Part shown: positions 49,201 through 61,300 of the stretch, piece after piece
Position numbering within the stretch: position 1 is the stretch's first letter
Layout: every line of letters starts with the position of its first letter
DNA from: Eudromia elegans
Taxonomy: Eukaryota; Chordata; Aves; Tinamiformes; Tinamidae
Assembly (NCBI GenBank): GCA_003342815.1
Contig: PTEX01000137.1
Coordinates: forward strand, 476,852 to 540,851
DNA length: 64,000 bases
Reading direction: 5' to 3'
Program-made: the position numbers and the translations under genes
Notes under the pieces: model-generated
The model's input: only the letters and a program-made list of their open reading frames with translations
Told to the model about the DNA's origin: nothing
Databases searched by the model: none

Positions 49201-50810
49201 GATGGAGGTTGGCATCCCATCGAATGCGAGGTGAGATTTCTGGTATGTCCAGCCTTTGGTGTCCTGCATGCATGGGAGCGTCCTGGTGCCTTATTCTGAA
49301 TGTATTCCTTTCCACCATGTCTGGGTACGTGGTTCCAGTGTGTGCCCTTGCTTGGGGCATGGGATGAGCATCCTGCCTTTCCCCTCCACAGCCAGTGGAA
49401 GGGCTTAGTTCTTCAGGGGCCTCATAGTTTGCCTTCTGCATGGGATGTGCTTTAAATGTCTCGCTTAGGTGCTTACAGTCAGGCCCGCCACATGGGGGCT
49501 GCTGAGGCAGCCGCTCCTGTGCCTGACACGCGGCCTTTCACTCTCCTGGAGAAAGCATCGGTTAGGTTTGTACCAGGAAAGGGAAATCAGGTGCTAGTGT
49601 GTCCTCAGCAAAATATCCTTGTGCCCGTACCTTGGAAACAACGCAGTTGCTTTCCAGTGCGAGTTTAATCATGTTTTTAATTAAAAGCTCTTGTTAATTT
49701 TTACTGAAGTAGCTATGCTATGCTTTGCTATTCAGAGAAATCCTTTTGCAGTTCCGAGTCCTTGGGCTTTGAGTCCTACCCAGCCGTTTGTGACTCTCTG
49801 CCAGTTTTTTCCTCAGTGCCGACCTGGCACTGTTGCCAGTAAATCCACCTTCAGCCGTTTCAAGTCGTCTGCCGTATTTTTGTCAGGCTAATCAAAGCTT
49901 GTGAGAAGACATTTTTTAAAGGGAACGGGCTCTAGAACTTGGACCATTTCAATTAAGCAAGTTAATTAAAATTAATGGCACCCTGGCAGTGAGCTATGAA
50001 ATGGAGAAGTGGTGGAGGCTGTTTGAAAGCTCAGTTATTCAGTTTTGTAGCTAGCTAGAAAAGACATTTTCCAGGGAGGAAAGGTTTTTCCCATGTTGTT
50101 ATATGTGGTGCTCTCCTAATGCACATTTTGGACTCCTACGGATGCAGCGAAGCAGAGCCTGTGCTCTGGAAGTTGATTCTTTCCCTTTCTACTCAAAGCA
50201 CCACTTTATTTTAATCTGCTGGACCAACTAGTCAGATAAATGGACGAAGAACCCGCGCCCCAGCCGGCAGCGCCCCTGTCTAACCAACCTATGTAGGCTA
50301 TTGCTCTGATGTCCCTCGACAGCACAATATGCAGGGTCCTTAACCACACGTGCCTCTTCCCACACATCCACGAAAGCACAAAAGGAACAAGTAGAGGAAC
50401 ATTTTTTAACTTTTTAGTGGTAGTTAAAATAATGAACGTGCCATACTGAACTCAATGTATTCCATTTTTTCCTTTTATTAAATGCAGTAGCACTAATTGC
50501 TGTCATGCCAGTGCGTTTCTGAATCCTGAGGCACGCAGTGGCCATCTGGGTTCTTCCAGGAAATTGGATTAATTGTTGAATTGTTTGAATTTGTTGGAAA
50601 ACGTGTGTTACTCTTGCTGGCTAACACCACGTGTAGGGTTTAAACAATATTTCCGAGAGTGATTTATTGGTACAGCAAAAAAAGTCTCCTGCTCAACTTC
50701 TCCCCTGGGATTTGCTTACATTAGGCGGCAGCGCAGGTGGCAGTCCCTTTCAGCACTGAATGGAGTTTTTTCTTTCTGATAAATGAAGTGCTCGTGTAAG
50801 GTGAGGGGAT

Positions 50811-50860
50811 GAAAAATACTGAAGGCCTGAAAAAAATACTGAAAAATACTGAAGGCCTGA
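50811..50860 (+). repeat. 30-bp-period local duplication
   Basis: The 20-bp block GAAAAATACTGAAGGCCTGA occurs at 50811-50830 and again at 50841-50860, with a related half-copy between. Probable replication slippage. Confidence 0.85.
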
Positions 50861-51875
50861 AGGCCTTGGAGGGTCTATCTGGAAGCTGTGTGCAGGTAGA
50901 AGGCTGCAGGGTGAATGAGATACGTTTCCTGTATCAATTCACCTGAACCGTGGACTGTGTTCCCAGGCTGGTGGTTAGGATGTGAAGAATGGCCCGTGTT
51001 TGAAGAAGAAATAGTGATTGCATCTAATTGCATTTAGGAGCATTTAGCACGACCTGCAGCACGAGGGGGTGTTTCAAGCCAAGCTCATTCAGCCCAAGCT
51101 GTCTTTGTATTGCCATTGCAGGGAGATTTCCTCTATTTGCTGAACTTTTTATCTTTTCATTTTGTGTGATATAGGTACGGTCTGGTTGTTAATTCTCAGT
51201 TTGTTTATTTGGAACCTTTATTGTAAATGTATCCATTCATTCTGATTACTGCTAATATATATAGTCTTTCTCCTAAGTAATTCATTGTGTCATTTAAGGA
51301 CAAATGCTTGATATGTTTTGCTGTAAAATCTTGAATTTAAAACACCCATATTTTTAATGATTTTAGAGCTTGATTAAATTAGTTCTTTTAAAAAAGGATC
51401 CAGATTCAGTAATAATGTTTCCTGCCATGCACATCTCTAGAGAAAACTGAGATCTGGCTTTTATGGTCAGAACCAATTAGACTCCTCTTCTCTTCCCCTC
51501 TTCTCTCCGCAGCGTTTAGATGAATCGCGTTCCTAGCCACAGTTCAAGCCGACCGTCGGGTCTCCTGGGCTGCCTCCTGCGCTCAGAGTTCCCACTGGCA
51601 GCCAGGAAAAATAATTCCCCTTTTGCAGCTGTGTCCAAGGGAAGCAAGATGATCAATCTGCAAGTTAGATCTAAGGGGAAAAAAGTGCAGTTGTGTTTAC
51701 TCAGTATGAAATAGGGTTTTATTCTAGTGAGATATATCTACGATAAGGTGTGGGAAATTATTAGGCTTCGCTCTCACTTTGAATTTAGAGTTTGGTTCAT
51801 AGTCAGAATCCTTTAGGAGTGCCTAAAATGTGGCTGTAGTTTTTCAAAATCCCAGTCTGTATGATATTAAAAATG

Positions 51876-51892
51876 AAAAAAAAAAAAAAAAA
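51876..51892 (+). repeat. Poly(A) tract, 17 nt
   Basis: Seventeen consecutive A, about 60 bp left of the CR1 fragment. It is not part of that element, because CR1 tails are not poly(A). Confidence 0.8.
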
Positions 51893-51953
51893 TTATGCAA
51901 CCTTTGAGAAAACTGCAACAATAAACATCTAACACGGGTACAGACTATTTTGT

Positions 51954-52150
51954 AGAATCATAGAATACTTAAAGTTGGAAGGGACCTCTAGAGGTCATCT
52001 AGTCCAAACCCCCTGCACACGCACCTACAGCATGTGGCACAGGGTGGTGTCCAGGTGAGTTTGGAGGATCTCCAGAGAAGGAGACTCCACCACCTTTCTC
52101 AGCAACCTGTTCCAAATTCTTCTTGACACTTCTCAAAAGCAAATGTGTTC
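51954..52150 (-). mobile_element. CR1 LINE, 5'-truncated 3' end, minus orientation
   Basis: AGAATCATAGAAT at the left edge is the reverse complement of the CR1 3' terminal repeat ATTCTATGATTCT. It is followed by GTTGGAAGGGACCTCTAGAG, GTCATCTAGTCCAAACCCCC and GGAGACTCCACCACC in the order expected for the CR1 3' UTR read backwards. The match degrades after about 52110 (TTCCAAATTCTTCTTG), so the right boundary is approximate. Several mismatches and a short deletion suggest a moderately old copy. It contains no coding region. Confidence 0.9.
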
Positions 52151-53770
52151 CTAACCAGCCTTGGAATACGGCTTATAGCCAGACCACTGTGTATGGAAAC
52201 AGAGCCAACTCAGGAGGGCCCAAAGCAAGACTGGGCAGGCAGTAGGACACGGAGTCCTTCCCTTTTCCTAGCTTGTCTCAGATAAAATTCAAGATAGTTT
52301 AGATTTGTTCAGTTCCAAAGAAACTGCAATACAATAAAGAACTCCTTTAGAGTTCTTTAGAGTAAAGAAAATATTGAAGAATTGGTAAGAGAAACCTGCG
52401 CTAGCAGGAGTGGGGGAGAGAAAATGCAGAATTTGTTGCTTGGGTTTCGCTCTCAGTTCCGGGGCCTGCATTTGTTTTCAATGTTCTTTCCCCTGATGTA
52501 ATGCAATAGTTGTGCTTTGATGTGGAGAACAGATGCTAGAATTTTAATCACTGCGACGTGTGTGAAGCAACTGAACCTAAAGTTTGCAGTGACAGAAGTC
52601 TCTGGTTTAAACACAGCCCACAACCATAGTAGCCATTATAGCAAAGTCTTAAATATCTTGCTGTGTATGTTCAAGTTTTGGGGCTCTGGTTGTCCATGTA
52701 ACATGGAATCTCTCAGTATTTTAACAAACCTCCAGGTTTGGCATCCAAGCCCTACATGGCCTGCGGTGGCAGCACTGCGAGGTCTGTACAGGGCCCTCAT
52801 ACAGAGCTGCTTCCCAAAAGTAAAGCTTTTTGGGGTGTTTTTTGTATCATGGTAGCTAGACACACATACGTAAATAGGTATGTCCCTATCCATCCGCATG
52901 CACCTCCTGATCCTGCAGAGCCTTGATCTCCAGGCGCTTTGGGTATTCCCAGGGCCATTCTGTGGATTTTCCTTGTGAACTTGTGCAGGATTGAAGCCTG
53001 TGGCTGGAAGCCTGTGACCCACCGCTGACTTGGAGCCCCAAGCAGCAAACAGCTCTGCCAGCAGAGCATATGACCACAGGGGAGACTAATTCGAATTAAG
53101 GAGCAGCAGGTCTGTTCTAATTAATGGGAAAAGTGTGTGTTTGTGTAACGAGAAAAATCCCCCTTCTTGCAAGACTGCAGTGATCAGAGCAACAGGCCAA
53201 GAAATCCTAGTACAGGAACTTTATTCGAATTCAGTGAATGTTCTTATCACTAGCAGTTTATTCTGGAAGCTTTAGTGATGGCACGATGAGGAGGGCAGCA
53301 CTGTGGAGGAGCCTGCGCAGAGGTGGAGAAGAGCAGGGAGTCCTTTCACTGATGTAGCTGCTGAAAGCAAGTTAATTGTTGCAGGCAATTAAGATACAAA
53401 TTAGAAGCGATTGGTCTGAACTGACTCATCGAAGTGCGGTTTGCAGATGGCCAAAACCAAGGCAAGAAGCAAAAAGTCCTTTCAGAGGTGGGACTTGGGT
53501 AAGAATGAAGGCAAATGAAGGTAACTGAAGAGGTGCCTGAAAATATTTTGTACAATAATCTCAAGTAGAAATCATTGATTTAACAAGGGATAGCCCAAAA
53601 TAATTTCCTCCTCAGATTTTCAAATTACATCACTTTCCTTAGGTTTTTTTCTCCTGAATATAAGGGTTTTCTGCCTCTAGTTTTGCTTATTGGTTGATGT
53701 TTTATAGGGGACCTGGGAAAAGTAATTAGGATAAGCAGGTTTTGGAAGTACTTTTCAACTGGAAAAGATT
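52151..53770. other. Intergenic stretch, no gene seen
   Basis: Intermediate GC. Short frames on both strands (up to 128 codons near 52.6-53.0 kb) overlap one another and match nothing I recognise. Confidence 0.45.
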
Positions 53771-54117
53771 TCAACTGGAAAAAGACTGAAATGCACCTGG
53801 AGAAGCAGCCTTGAGCAGGCAGTGGCAGCTAGATGGGCACAGGCCCTGCGGCGGGTGGTAACTCACATAGTGATTCCGAGGCCTTTGCTCAGTGCCCTCC
53901 TGCCTGCGTACAGCTGCTCTTGCCAGCAGACTCCTCTCCAGCCATTCAGTCTGTAGGAAACTGTGAAAAAACAAACAGCGTAAGAAACCACGAAGCACCA
54001 AACTCCAATAAAGGAGGGTGGTGGTGCTGGCTGAGAGGCCCGGGGGCATGGGCCGGGCTCCTGCAGGGCTGGTTCCCTCCTTGCTGCTTGTTTTCTGTGT
54101 TGGGCATGAGGAGCCGA

Positions 54118-54395
54118 GCGAGGGGCCCCGAGGGCCTCTTGTGTAGGAAACGGCGAGTGGAGGCCGCCGAGCCTGGCGTGGCGGGAGGAGGCTGCTGTGC
54201 TCCTGGTGTTTGAGGCCGAGCGGAGGCTGCCAAGGCTGGCGCGGCGGGAGGAGGCCGCTGCGCTCCTGGTGTTTGAGGCCGAGCGGAGGCCGCTGAGGCT
54301 GGCGCGGCGGGAGGAGGCCGCTGCGCTCCTGGTGTTTGAGGCCGAGCGGAGGCTGCCAAGGCTGGCGCGGCGGGAGGAGGCCTCTGCACTCATTG
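54118..54395. repeat. 63-bp minisatellite, about 3.5 clear units plus one diverged unit
   Basis: The landmark GCGGGAGGAG starts at 54181, 54244, 54307 and 54370, so the period is exactly 63 bp. Each unit holds CTCCTGGTGTTTGAGGCCGA and an (A/G)GGCTGGCGCGGCGGGAGG segment. A more divergent copy precedes it from about 54118. Because 63 is a multiple of three and the unit has no stop in several frames, four frames stay open across it. The second and third units differ by only a few substitutions (CTGCCAAGG against CCGCTGAGG), and alternate units are more alike than neighbours. Confidence 0.9.
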
Positions 54396-55734
54396 CTCGT
54401 CGTGTTTGACGCCTTTTCCTCCTGCCTCACTGCGCCGGTAGCTCGCGATGGCCCTGTTTGCTGACAGTCCTCCCGTTCTCCATGGGAGCCGAGAGGAATG
54501 TCCCGGGTTAAAGCTGAGTTTTCTGCGCCTGTATCTCGTGCCTGGTTCAGAGTTAGTGCAACAAATTCATCATTCACGTCTGCGGACGGGCCATGTCTGT
54601 GTTCCCACCACACCTATCAATCCTGCTGACGCTGTCAGATCCACCAGTTTCATTAGCTTTTCTTTAACACGCAAGCGCTGCCCCCTCAGCTATTCCGCCC
54701 CCCCTTTACCTTGATGGCTGCAGTCTTTGCACAACCCCATCATCCTCTTCCTCTTGGCCAATTTAAAACCGCTTCATTAAGTAACCTCTTTACGTGTGCC
54801 ACCATTCCAGTGGCAGCCCAGGTCGGTTGTGCACCGTGCGTCTCACCCGTGCAGAGGTCAGTTATCGAGTCAGGGCTGGCTGTGTTTGCTGACGTCTCTG
54901 TCTTTCACTGAAGTGCTGGATTACCCGTAGTCGTCACCCCTGCTCACCGGCCTCCTGCGTCGCTCGCGGTTCGCTCTACCCTCCCTGGCGGACCTCGCCG
55001 GGCTTGTTTTGCGGCAGTTTCCCCCTCCCTGCACCTCCACGAGTGAACCTGCTTTCCCCGGCTCTGGGTCCAACTGCTCCTTCAGTGCTCGCTCCGTGCT
55101 GGGGAGGTGTCCTTGCAGGCTTTTGCCCCTTGTTTGGGATGCTACTTTCCAGAAAGCATTTCTATGCTTACTGAGAGAAATCCTGTCCCATAGTTATGCG
55201 CTCAGATTTTCCAGTTGATTTCATTAGCCTATTTCATTAATACCTCAAAGCTTGATGTCAAAAATGGAAAATTTGAGTTAAATACTGATTTTATTGATTA
55301 TTTTTTTCCACATTCTGCATGGGAGCTGACATCCGGCAGCAGCAGGGGAACCTGCCACGGGCTCCCAAACAGCTTCCACGGCCCTGGTGGATCAGTGACC
55401 GTCGCTGCTGAGAGCTCTGCGGGGTCGGGAGGGATTTGCAGGTGGTTCCTGTGTTCACTCTAGCTGCCCCGTTCCCCTCCGTGACGCCCGAGGGGTCAGT
55501 GCAGCGGTGGTGGTCACATGGCTGCTCCTCCTGGGCACCTCGCAGCTCTCCTGCCCGGCACTGACCACACTCAGACCCGCTGCCCCAGCAGAGCCAGTTC
55601 GGGCAGCCCCATTTCTCTCCCTGCTGCAACAACAGGTAAGGGCGGACGTACCGTTATCTAAAACCATTTCCGTAAAACGCCTGTGGAATGCTGCAAGGGA
55701 AGAGAAGTCCCGTATTGAGGTCACTGTTCTCTGA

Positions 55735-55754
55735 ACACACACACACACACACAC
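55735..55754 (+). repeat. (AC)10 microsatellite
   Basis: Ten perfect AC units. Confidence 0.95.
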
Positions 55755-58300
55755 GTTTCTCCAAGCAGTTCTGCTTTACAGTGAAACTCTGCAGTAACAC
55801 AGAGGATAACTTGTGCTGTGCTGCTGCAACCTGCGCCTGCCGTCGGGGTTTCCTTAGAGATGCCTGTCGGGAGCTTTCTTCTTCTTTTTCCTGGCAGTCA
55901 GTTGTTATAATCCATTCAAACGACAGTAAATAAACCACTTGAAGTTATGTTGTTGCAATATCTGAGGACTGTAATAAGCCTGAAATGTCTGTGGGAATGG
56001 AATGTTGGCCAAGTTGGTGCCTCTTTTCCTTGGATTATCTGCGGTCAGGAGGTCCTGCTAGCGCTGGGTCTGTTCCCACTGACTTGCTCGCAGGAAGCTC
56101 CTGTTTGGTGTGTCACCCCCTTGGAACGACAGTGCTTAGTGGCAGCTCGTGCCGCTCGGCTGCCCGCTCGGCTTTGCAACCTGGTGCTGGGGAGAGGCCT
56201 CTTTCCAGGGCAGCGGAGCCTGTGGCTTCCCACCACGTCTCCACAGCAAAGCTCTCAAGCTTTGCATCCCCAGACCGGGATGGAGGAGGTGGGAAATGTT
56301 CCAGCCCTCGAGAGCACCCATCCCTACATCCTTCCAGGGCAAGTCTCGCCATCCACCTGCATTTCCCATCTGCGACATTTCCTGCGTGTATTTCACAGCT
56401 TCTGGCTCACGTCCCGCTCCTTATGCTGTCGGAGGGGAGGCACGAAGCGAGGACAGACTTTATCAGGCTCTGATGTGCTGGGGCCTGCATGGGGCTTGCG
56501 GGGCCGGAGCGCATCATGTTGAGTTTCCCACCAGGAAGTTCGATGTTGCTGGAGCGTCCGCGCCGACCTAAAACTCCCCTCCTGGATTCAGGAGCTGCGA
56601 GCATCTGCGTTACAGGCACGCACGGAGCAAGGATCTCATGTGGGCTGTTGCGGAGGGCAGGTGAGGGCTGTATAAAGGGGTGTCAGGAAGAAGCCAGCGA
56701 CTGATAACTCGGTTCTGTGAATCAAGAAAGGGAGCAAACGCAGCCTGAACCAGAGCCGTTTGGTGACTTGTCTCATAACCTGCCCGCCAGGTAAACGCGT
56801 TATCCGTTTGTGAAGGGGCTGCTCTAGCTGTGCGTTACAGGCCGTACCTGAACGCTGCGTGTTTCTCTTGGCCTTGTCCCTTCTGTCCGGATGGCAGCTG
56901 GTGAACGTGCCCTGTGTGTGCTCCCATTTCAGTCCCACTCGGATACACCAGCCGCTCTACCTGTTGTCTCAGGCGGCTGCTCACTCCTCGCTGACGAAGT
57001 TCATGGGGTTTGGACCATTCTGGCAAATGATGTTTGGTGGCCGTCCCCGCAGCGCTGCCGCTGTGCTCCTCCCGTGGGCAGCCTGTCCCGCTGGCACGCC
57101 GGGTCCCGGGCATGGCTGGGTCCTGCTGGGTGCGTCAGAGTTGCTCTGCGGCCCCAAGCTGCTCCGCCTGCCCAGCTCTACCCAGGAATTGCATTTCCAG
57201 CACTCTCACCCGCACAGAGAGAGCAGCCTGAAAACCCGAACCAGATGTGCGGCCTCACCTGGGTTTACAGACAGGCTGGAAGCAATAACTCCGGGAGGTA
57301 CAAACCGCTCCTTTCATTGTAACGAGATGTTAACGGGGGAAAAGGCCACTGCTCCAGGTGGTCCCCGTTAACACCACCCAGCGAGCGGGGAAGGGGGCAT
57401 CTGCTGGAGCCGCCGCAGCGGTCGCCTCCCCGTGCCCTCAACAGAGGTGCTGGGCCCCGGGCGCCCCGTGGGGCCGGCTGCGCCGGGTCCCAGCAGGCGT
57501 GGGCAAGGGCTCCTGATCTTGCTACCTCCAGCAGCAACGGGGGCACTGGAGTGGGCGCCGCTCTCTGGATCTCTGGTTCCCACCTGAGGCCCCGGTGGGG
57601 ACCTCCCTGCAGGCGGGCAGGAAGTGGTAGCCATTCCAGAGGTATCCCGGTGGCATCCCGAGTTCCCTGCTCCTGTGGTGCAGGGGTCCTCGGTCCCCGT
57701 GCGGTGGGAAGTGCTGCAGGGCTCTTCTCCTGCCCCTCAACCATCTGCTTGCCGCTGCTTCGGACTGTGCTGCTTTGATGCGCTCTCTGGCGACGTTTTA
57801 TTTCGACGAGCACGCTGATCCTCCCATGGTGAGTGTTGCACAAGCGCCGCTTCCCCTTGGTTCACGCACTTCAGCTTGGCTTGCCTCGTGACGCACAAGC
57901 TCTGTGGAGCTGGCTGCTCTCCGTGCAAGGCCGGGGGACAGGAGCATCTGCCCGCGGCCAGCCCGGCCACGCTGCCCTCCCTGACAGGGAAAACCAGCCC
58001 TGCTTCAAGTAAAGATCACATAGACCTGGTGCAGCCACTCTTCAATTTTCCTTCACTTAACGGCACAAAACTCAGTACCTTCCTCTGCGGGACTCTGTTG
58101 CTGCTTCCTTCTATCCAGCGGGAGGTGCACAGAAAAGGTGCATGGTTTGGGCACCGTCAAGGTAATGAGGACCACGGGAATCTGTTTCTGCTGGGCAGCC
58201 CTGCCAGCTCCAGTCGTGCTGGGTTTCAGCTGAGTGGGACTGCGAGGGATAATCACCATCATGTGCTACCTGAGATTACAGGGTTGCTTTCCAACTAACG

Positions 58301-61300
58301 ACACTAGGAGAACCAAGCAGTTGTTAATATTTAATCAGACTCTTGGCTTAACAATTGGGTAAATGAGGTGTGTAATTACACAATTAGAGAAGACATTTCT
58401 GATAGGAATTGTGCTGTTATTAATAGTGAAGGTGAAGGCTGGTGAACGTCCCCTGCTCGGTCCCATCGAGCGTGTCGTTAAAAAAGATCTTCGGTGTGTC
58501 CTGTGAGATGGTGACAAAGGTTTCGGCTGCCTTGGAGAATAGAATCCCCGCGCAGCCAAGAGGTTTCAGTGGTAGAAAACTACCCGACCAGATGTTCTGT
58601 GGATGTGGAAAGCTGGAATCAGCAGCAACTGGGGAACATTTAGAGATGTATTCAGTGTACACTGCTCTTTTGTAGTCATGCTTTATGTATCATTGCTCAG
58701 CAGTTACAGTCAGGCAATTATTTCCCCCAGGTTATTTATTTTAAATTTTATAGGAATCAGAGAGGTGCTTTCTAATTCAGGGGTCTCTTATCTGTTCAGT
58801 GGAACTTTTCCCTAAAATAAATATTTGTCATATAGGACATGCAAGATGTTGTGTTCAATTTTCAAACATGAACCACAATGAAAACAGAGCTGCAGTCTAT
58901 AATAATTTAATTATTTTATTTTTGTAATCCCCTGTTTTGTCTCGGGTCCTTAAGAAAATATCATGTGTTTTCAAGCGAACCTGGCTTGGAAAGATGATGA
59001 TGGTGACACTTCCTCGGGACTCCATTGCCGTTGGCACTAACTGCAATTCCCTCAGAGTCAATTAGGAGGATATTGGAAAGTTAATGTCAAAAGCAGAGAA
59101 CTTATTGACCAGCGTGATTGCTGTTTAGTGAAACGAATCTGAATAGCGTGCCTGCTCACATCTCAGAAACGCTCTGCACAGGGCAATGAGGCAGCGTTCG
59201 GAGCTAATGCGGTTTCCCAAATTAGCAGTTGTAAAATGAAGCAGCACAGGGGTTAGCTGAATGCTGTGTTTCCATCCCCTCCTCCTCCCATCTAGCAGTG
59301 CAAGTGACCCACGGCTGGGTTCAGGGACACTCCTGAATTTCCTAGTGTCTAACTGTGGATCGATGCCACTACTTCAGCAGTGCGCCTTGAGGTCTGCCCA
59401 AGAAAGACTCGGTGGAAGTGCAAGGTACCGTTTCTCGTTCTCCTGGAGATGCCTGTGTTAAGGAACCCTTCAACAGGAGGAGCAGCTGGCACGCTTGCTG
59501 CCCCGCGGAGCGCTGCCCTCGTGCCGGGGCCGAGCTGTGGGCTGCCCCACGCGCTGCCCATTGTGCTGCCTGCAGCAGCTCCTGCTTGCTGCTCAGCTCG
59601 TGCTGTGAAAGGAGCGGGGCCTTTTAATTACAGCCGTGTAAAGCCAGCAGAGATAATTAAGAAAATAAGCTCCCAGTCCCCAAAGCTTTAAATATACCTG
59701 TGTAACATGTTAGCATAGGATTGCAAAGGAGAGATAAGGAAATTCAATACCATTTTCTAGGCCACATTTTTTTTTTCTGATCCAATTTAGTGCAATCTGT
59801 TTCTTTATCCTTTTTCTTCCTTGTTTCAGCCCAGTCTGCTGTTTCAGTCCATGGTAAGGTAACGTATTGCCAACAAGAACATGCTCCTTATTATGAGACT
59901 TGCAGCTCACTCTCCTTCCCAAGACATGATACCTGTTTTGCTTTCCCCGCATGGGCCATGTCCAGACGCCCGTAGGAAACACAGGACAGAGAGAAGATAG
60001 GAACTGTAATGTTTGAGCCCCACAAACCAGCTAGAGAATGCATTGGATCTGGTCAAAATGTTTCTTTCGTTTTCTGCTTAGAGCCCACCCCTGCATCAGC
60101 TCCATCTATGAATGGCGCAGGCTGTAAATTCTCCAAGGCAGCATCACCTATGGCAGCTGGCCGTGAAATACCCCCATATAGAGAAATAAGCAGCGTGGGA
60201 GGCTTTCCACTCGCTCCCTACTGATCCAGCTCAGCCTTCGCTCCCGGGGGGCTCATGCCATGGTGCCAAAGTCTCTCCTGGCCTTTTCAGCACAGGGCTT
60301 CAGTGAGGGACAGGACACAAAGAGCGGCCCTGGGTTGGAGATGGGGTTGAAGGAGGGGCCTCCATGGGCTCCTGCCTGCTGGGAGCACGGACGTGGTGCT
60401 GCACAGTGGCGGGAATTGAAAGCCAGCCTTCCTTTAAGGGATTGTTTCCTTATCTTCACAGATTTTTATTTTATCTTACTCTGTTAGTCAAGATACAATC
60501 GGTGCCCATTGCTGGTCTGCTAGCCCAGCAGTCAGGATAAGGGCTTTTGCTGCTGTTTTTTGGTGGAAAGTCCAAGACTGAGGGAGGGTTTACTTCTTAA
60601 TAAATGTTTACGTGGCACCTTGATGAAAGAAAGTACTGCCTATGTGTTTATGTATTTTTCCAATGTCAAAATGGTGTTTTTATTTAGTTCTTTCAAAGCC
60701 CTAATGACTTGGTCTGTGCTCTAGTTTATCTACACAATTAAAACAGAAGGATGTTGAATTCTGGTATCTGAAGAAAACTTCTTTCTTCTCCCATCTGCAG
60801 GATATTCCCTTATTGTACCTTCCTGTGGAGGTCAGAAGCTGGGAAGAGTGCAGAGGCAGTGACCATAGAGTATTTATGGGATAAATGCATAGAACATACA
60901 CTCAGCTATGAGCATAGGTGGAGCGTTTCAAGGTGCTGCTGTGTGGGTCTCTGCAGACTGGGCACACCAGTAGCTCACGGGCTGCCCGGCTGAGCGTGTC
61001 CCATGGAGCTGCTGCCTCCTGTCCCGCGGGGACGGACCCTTCGGCCTGAGCCCGGGAACCCTCCTCAGCAGCAGCAGCCCTCCCGCCGGGCAGGGACTCC
61101 CCAAAGGGGGGCGTAAGAGGAGGTAGCGCAGGCGCATCCTGCCTTTTAAGCGAGCTCTGATCATTGAAAGCAAATCTGTCAATATGGAGAGTAACCAAAA
61201 GGATGCTTTAAGAATTCACTCTGTTGGAACAACAACAACAAAAAAAAATCGTGTTCCAGGTTCTGCTCGAAGGCCACCTGAAGTCAAATGCAGTCAGTTA

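Larger units (their letters stand above)
44591..51953. other. Downstream flank, no supported gene
   Basis: Mostly AT-rich, rising to intermediate GC from about 48.9 kb. No frame exceeds 110 codons and none is recognisable. It may contain an extended ZNF438 3' UTR in its first 2 kb and a short TAAT-rich segment near 49.93-49.98 kb. Confidence 0.5.
53800..58300. other. GC-rich intergenic block, about 4.5 kb
   Basis: GC and CG-dinucleotide content rise sharply relative to the AT-rich gene to the left and fall again after about 58.3 kb. Long frames occur on both strands and overlap heavily, as expected from stop-codon scarcity at high GC, and none shows a known domain. It includes a 63-bp minisatellite and an (AC)10 repeat. 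It could hold a CpG-island promoter of an unseen non-coding transcript, or be a minisatellite-rich hotspot of GC-biased change. I cannot decide between these. Confidence 0.55.

Noticed and set aside
53771-54613. 280-codon minus-strand frame with repeated LLPPRQPWQPPLGLKHQE-type peptide
   Set aside because: It spans the 63-bp minisatellite, begins with GTG rather than ATG, has no Met before the repeats, and overlaps two other long minus frames. The openness is explained by a stop-free repeat.
55947-56522. 191-codon plus-strand frame, with a 162-codon frame overlapping in another phase
   Set aside because: It has an ATG, but two different phases are open over the same DNA, it lacks any known motif, and the composition is GC-rich. 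Most likely chance.
57265-57843. 192-codon minus-strand frame in the GC-rich block
   Set aside because: It begins with a non-ATG codon, overlaps several other open frames on both strands, and shows no recognisable domain or splice context.
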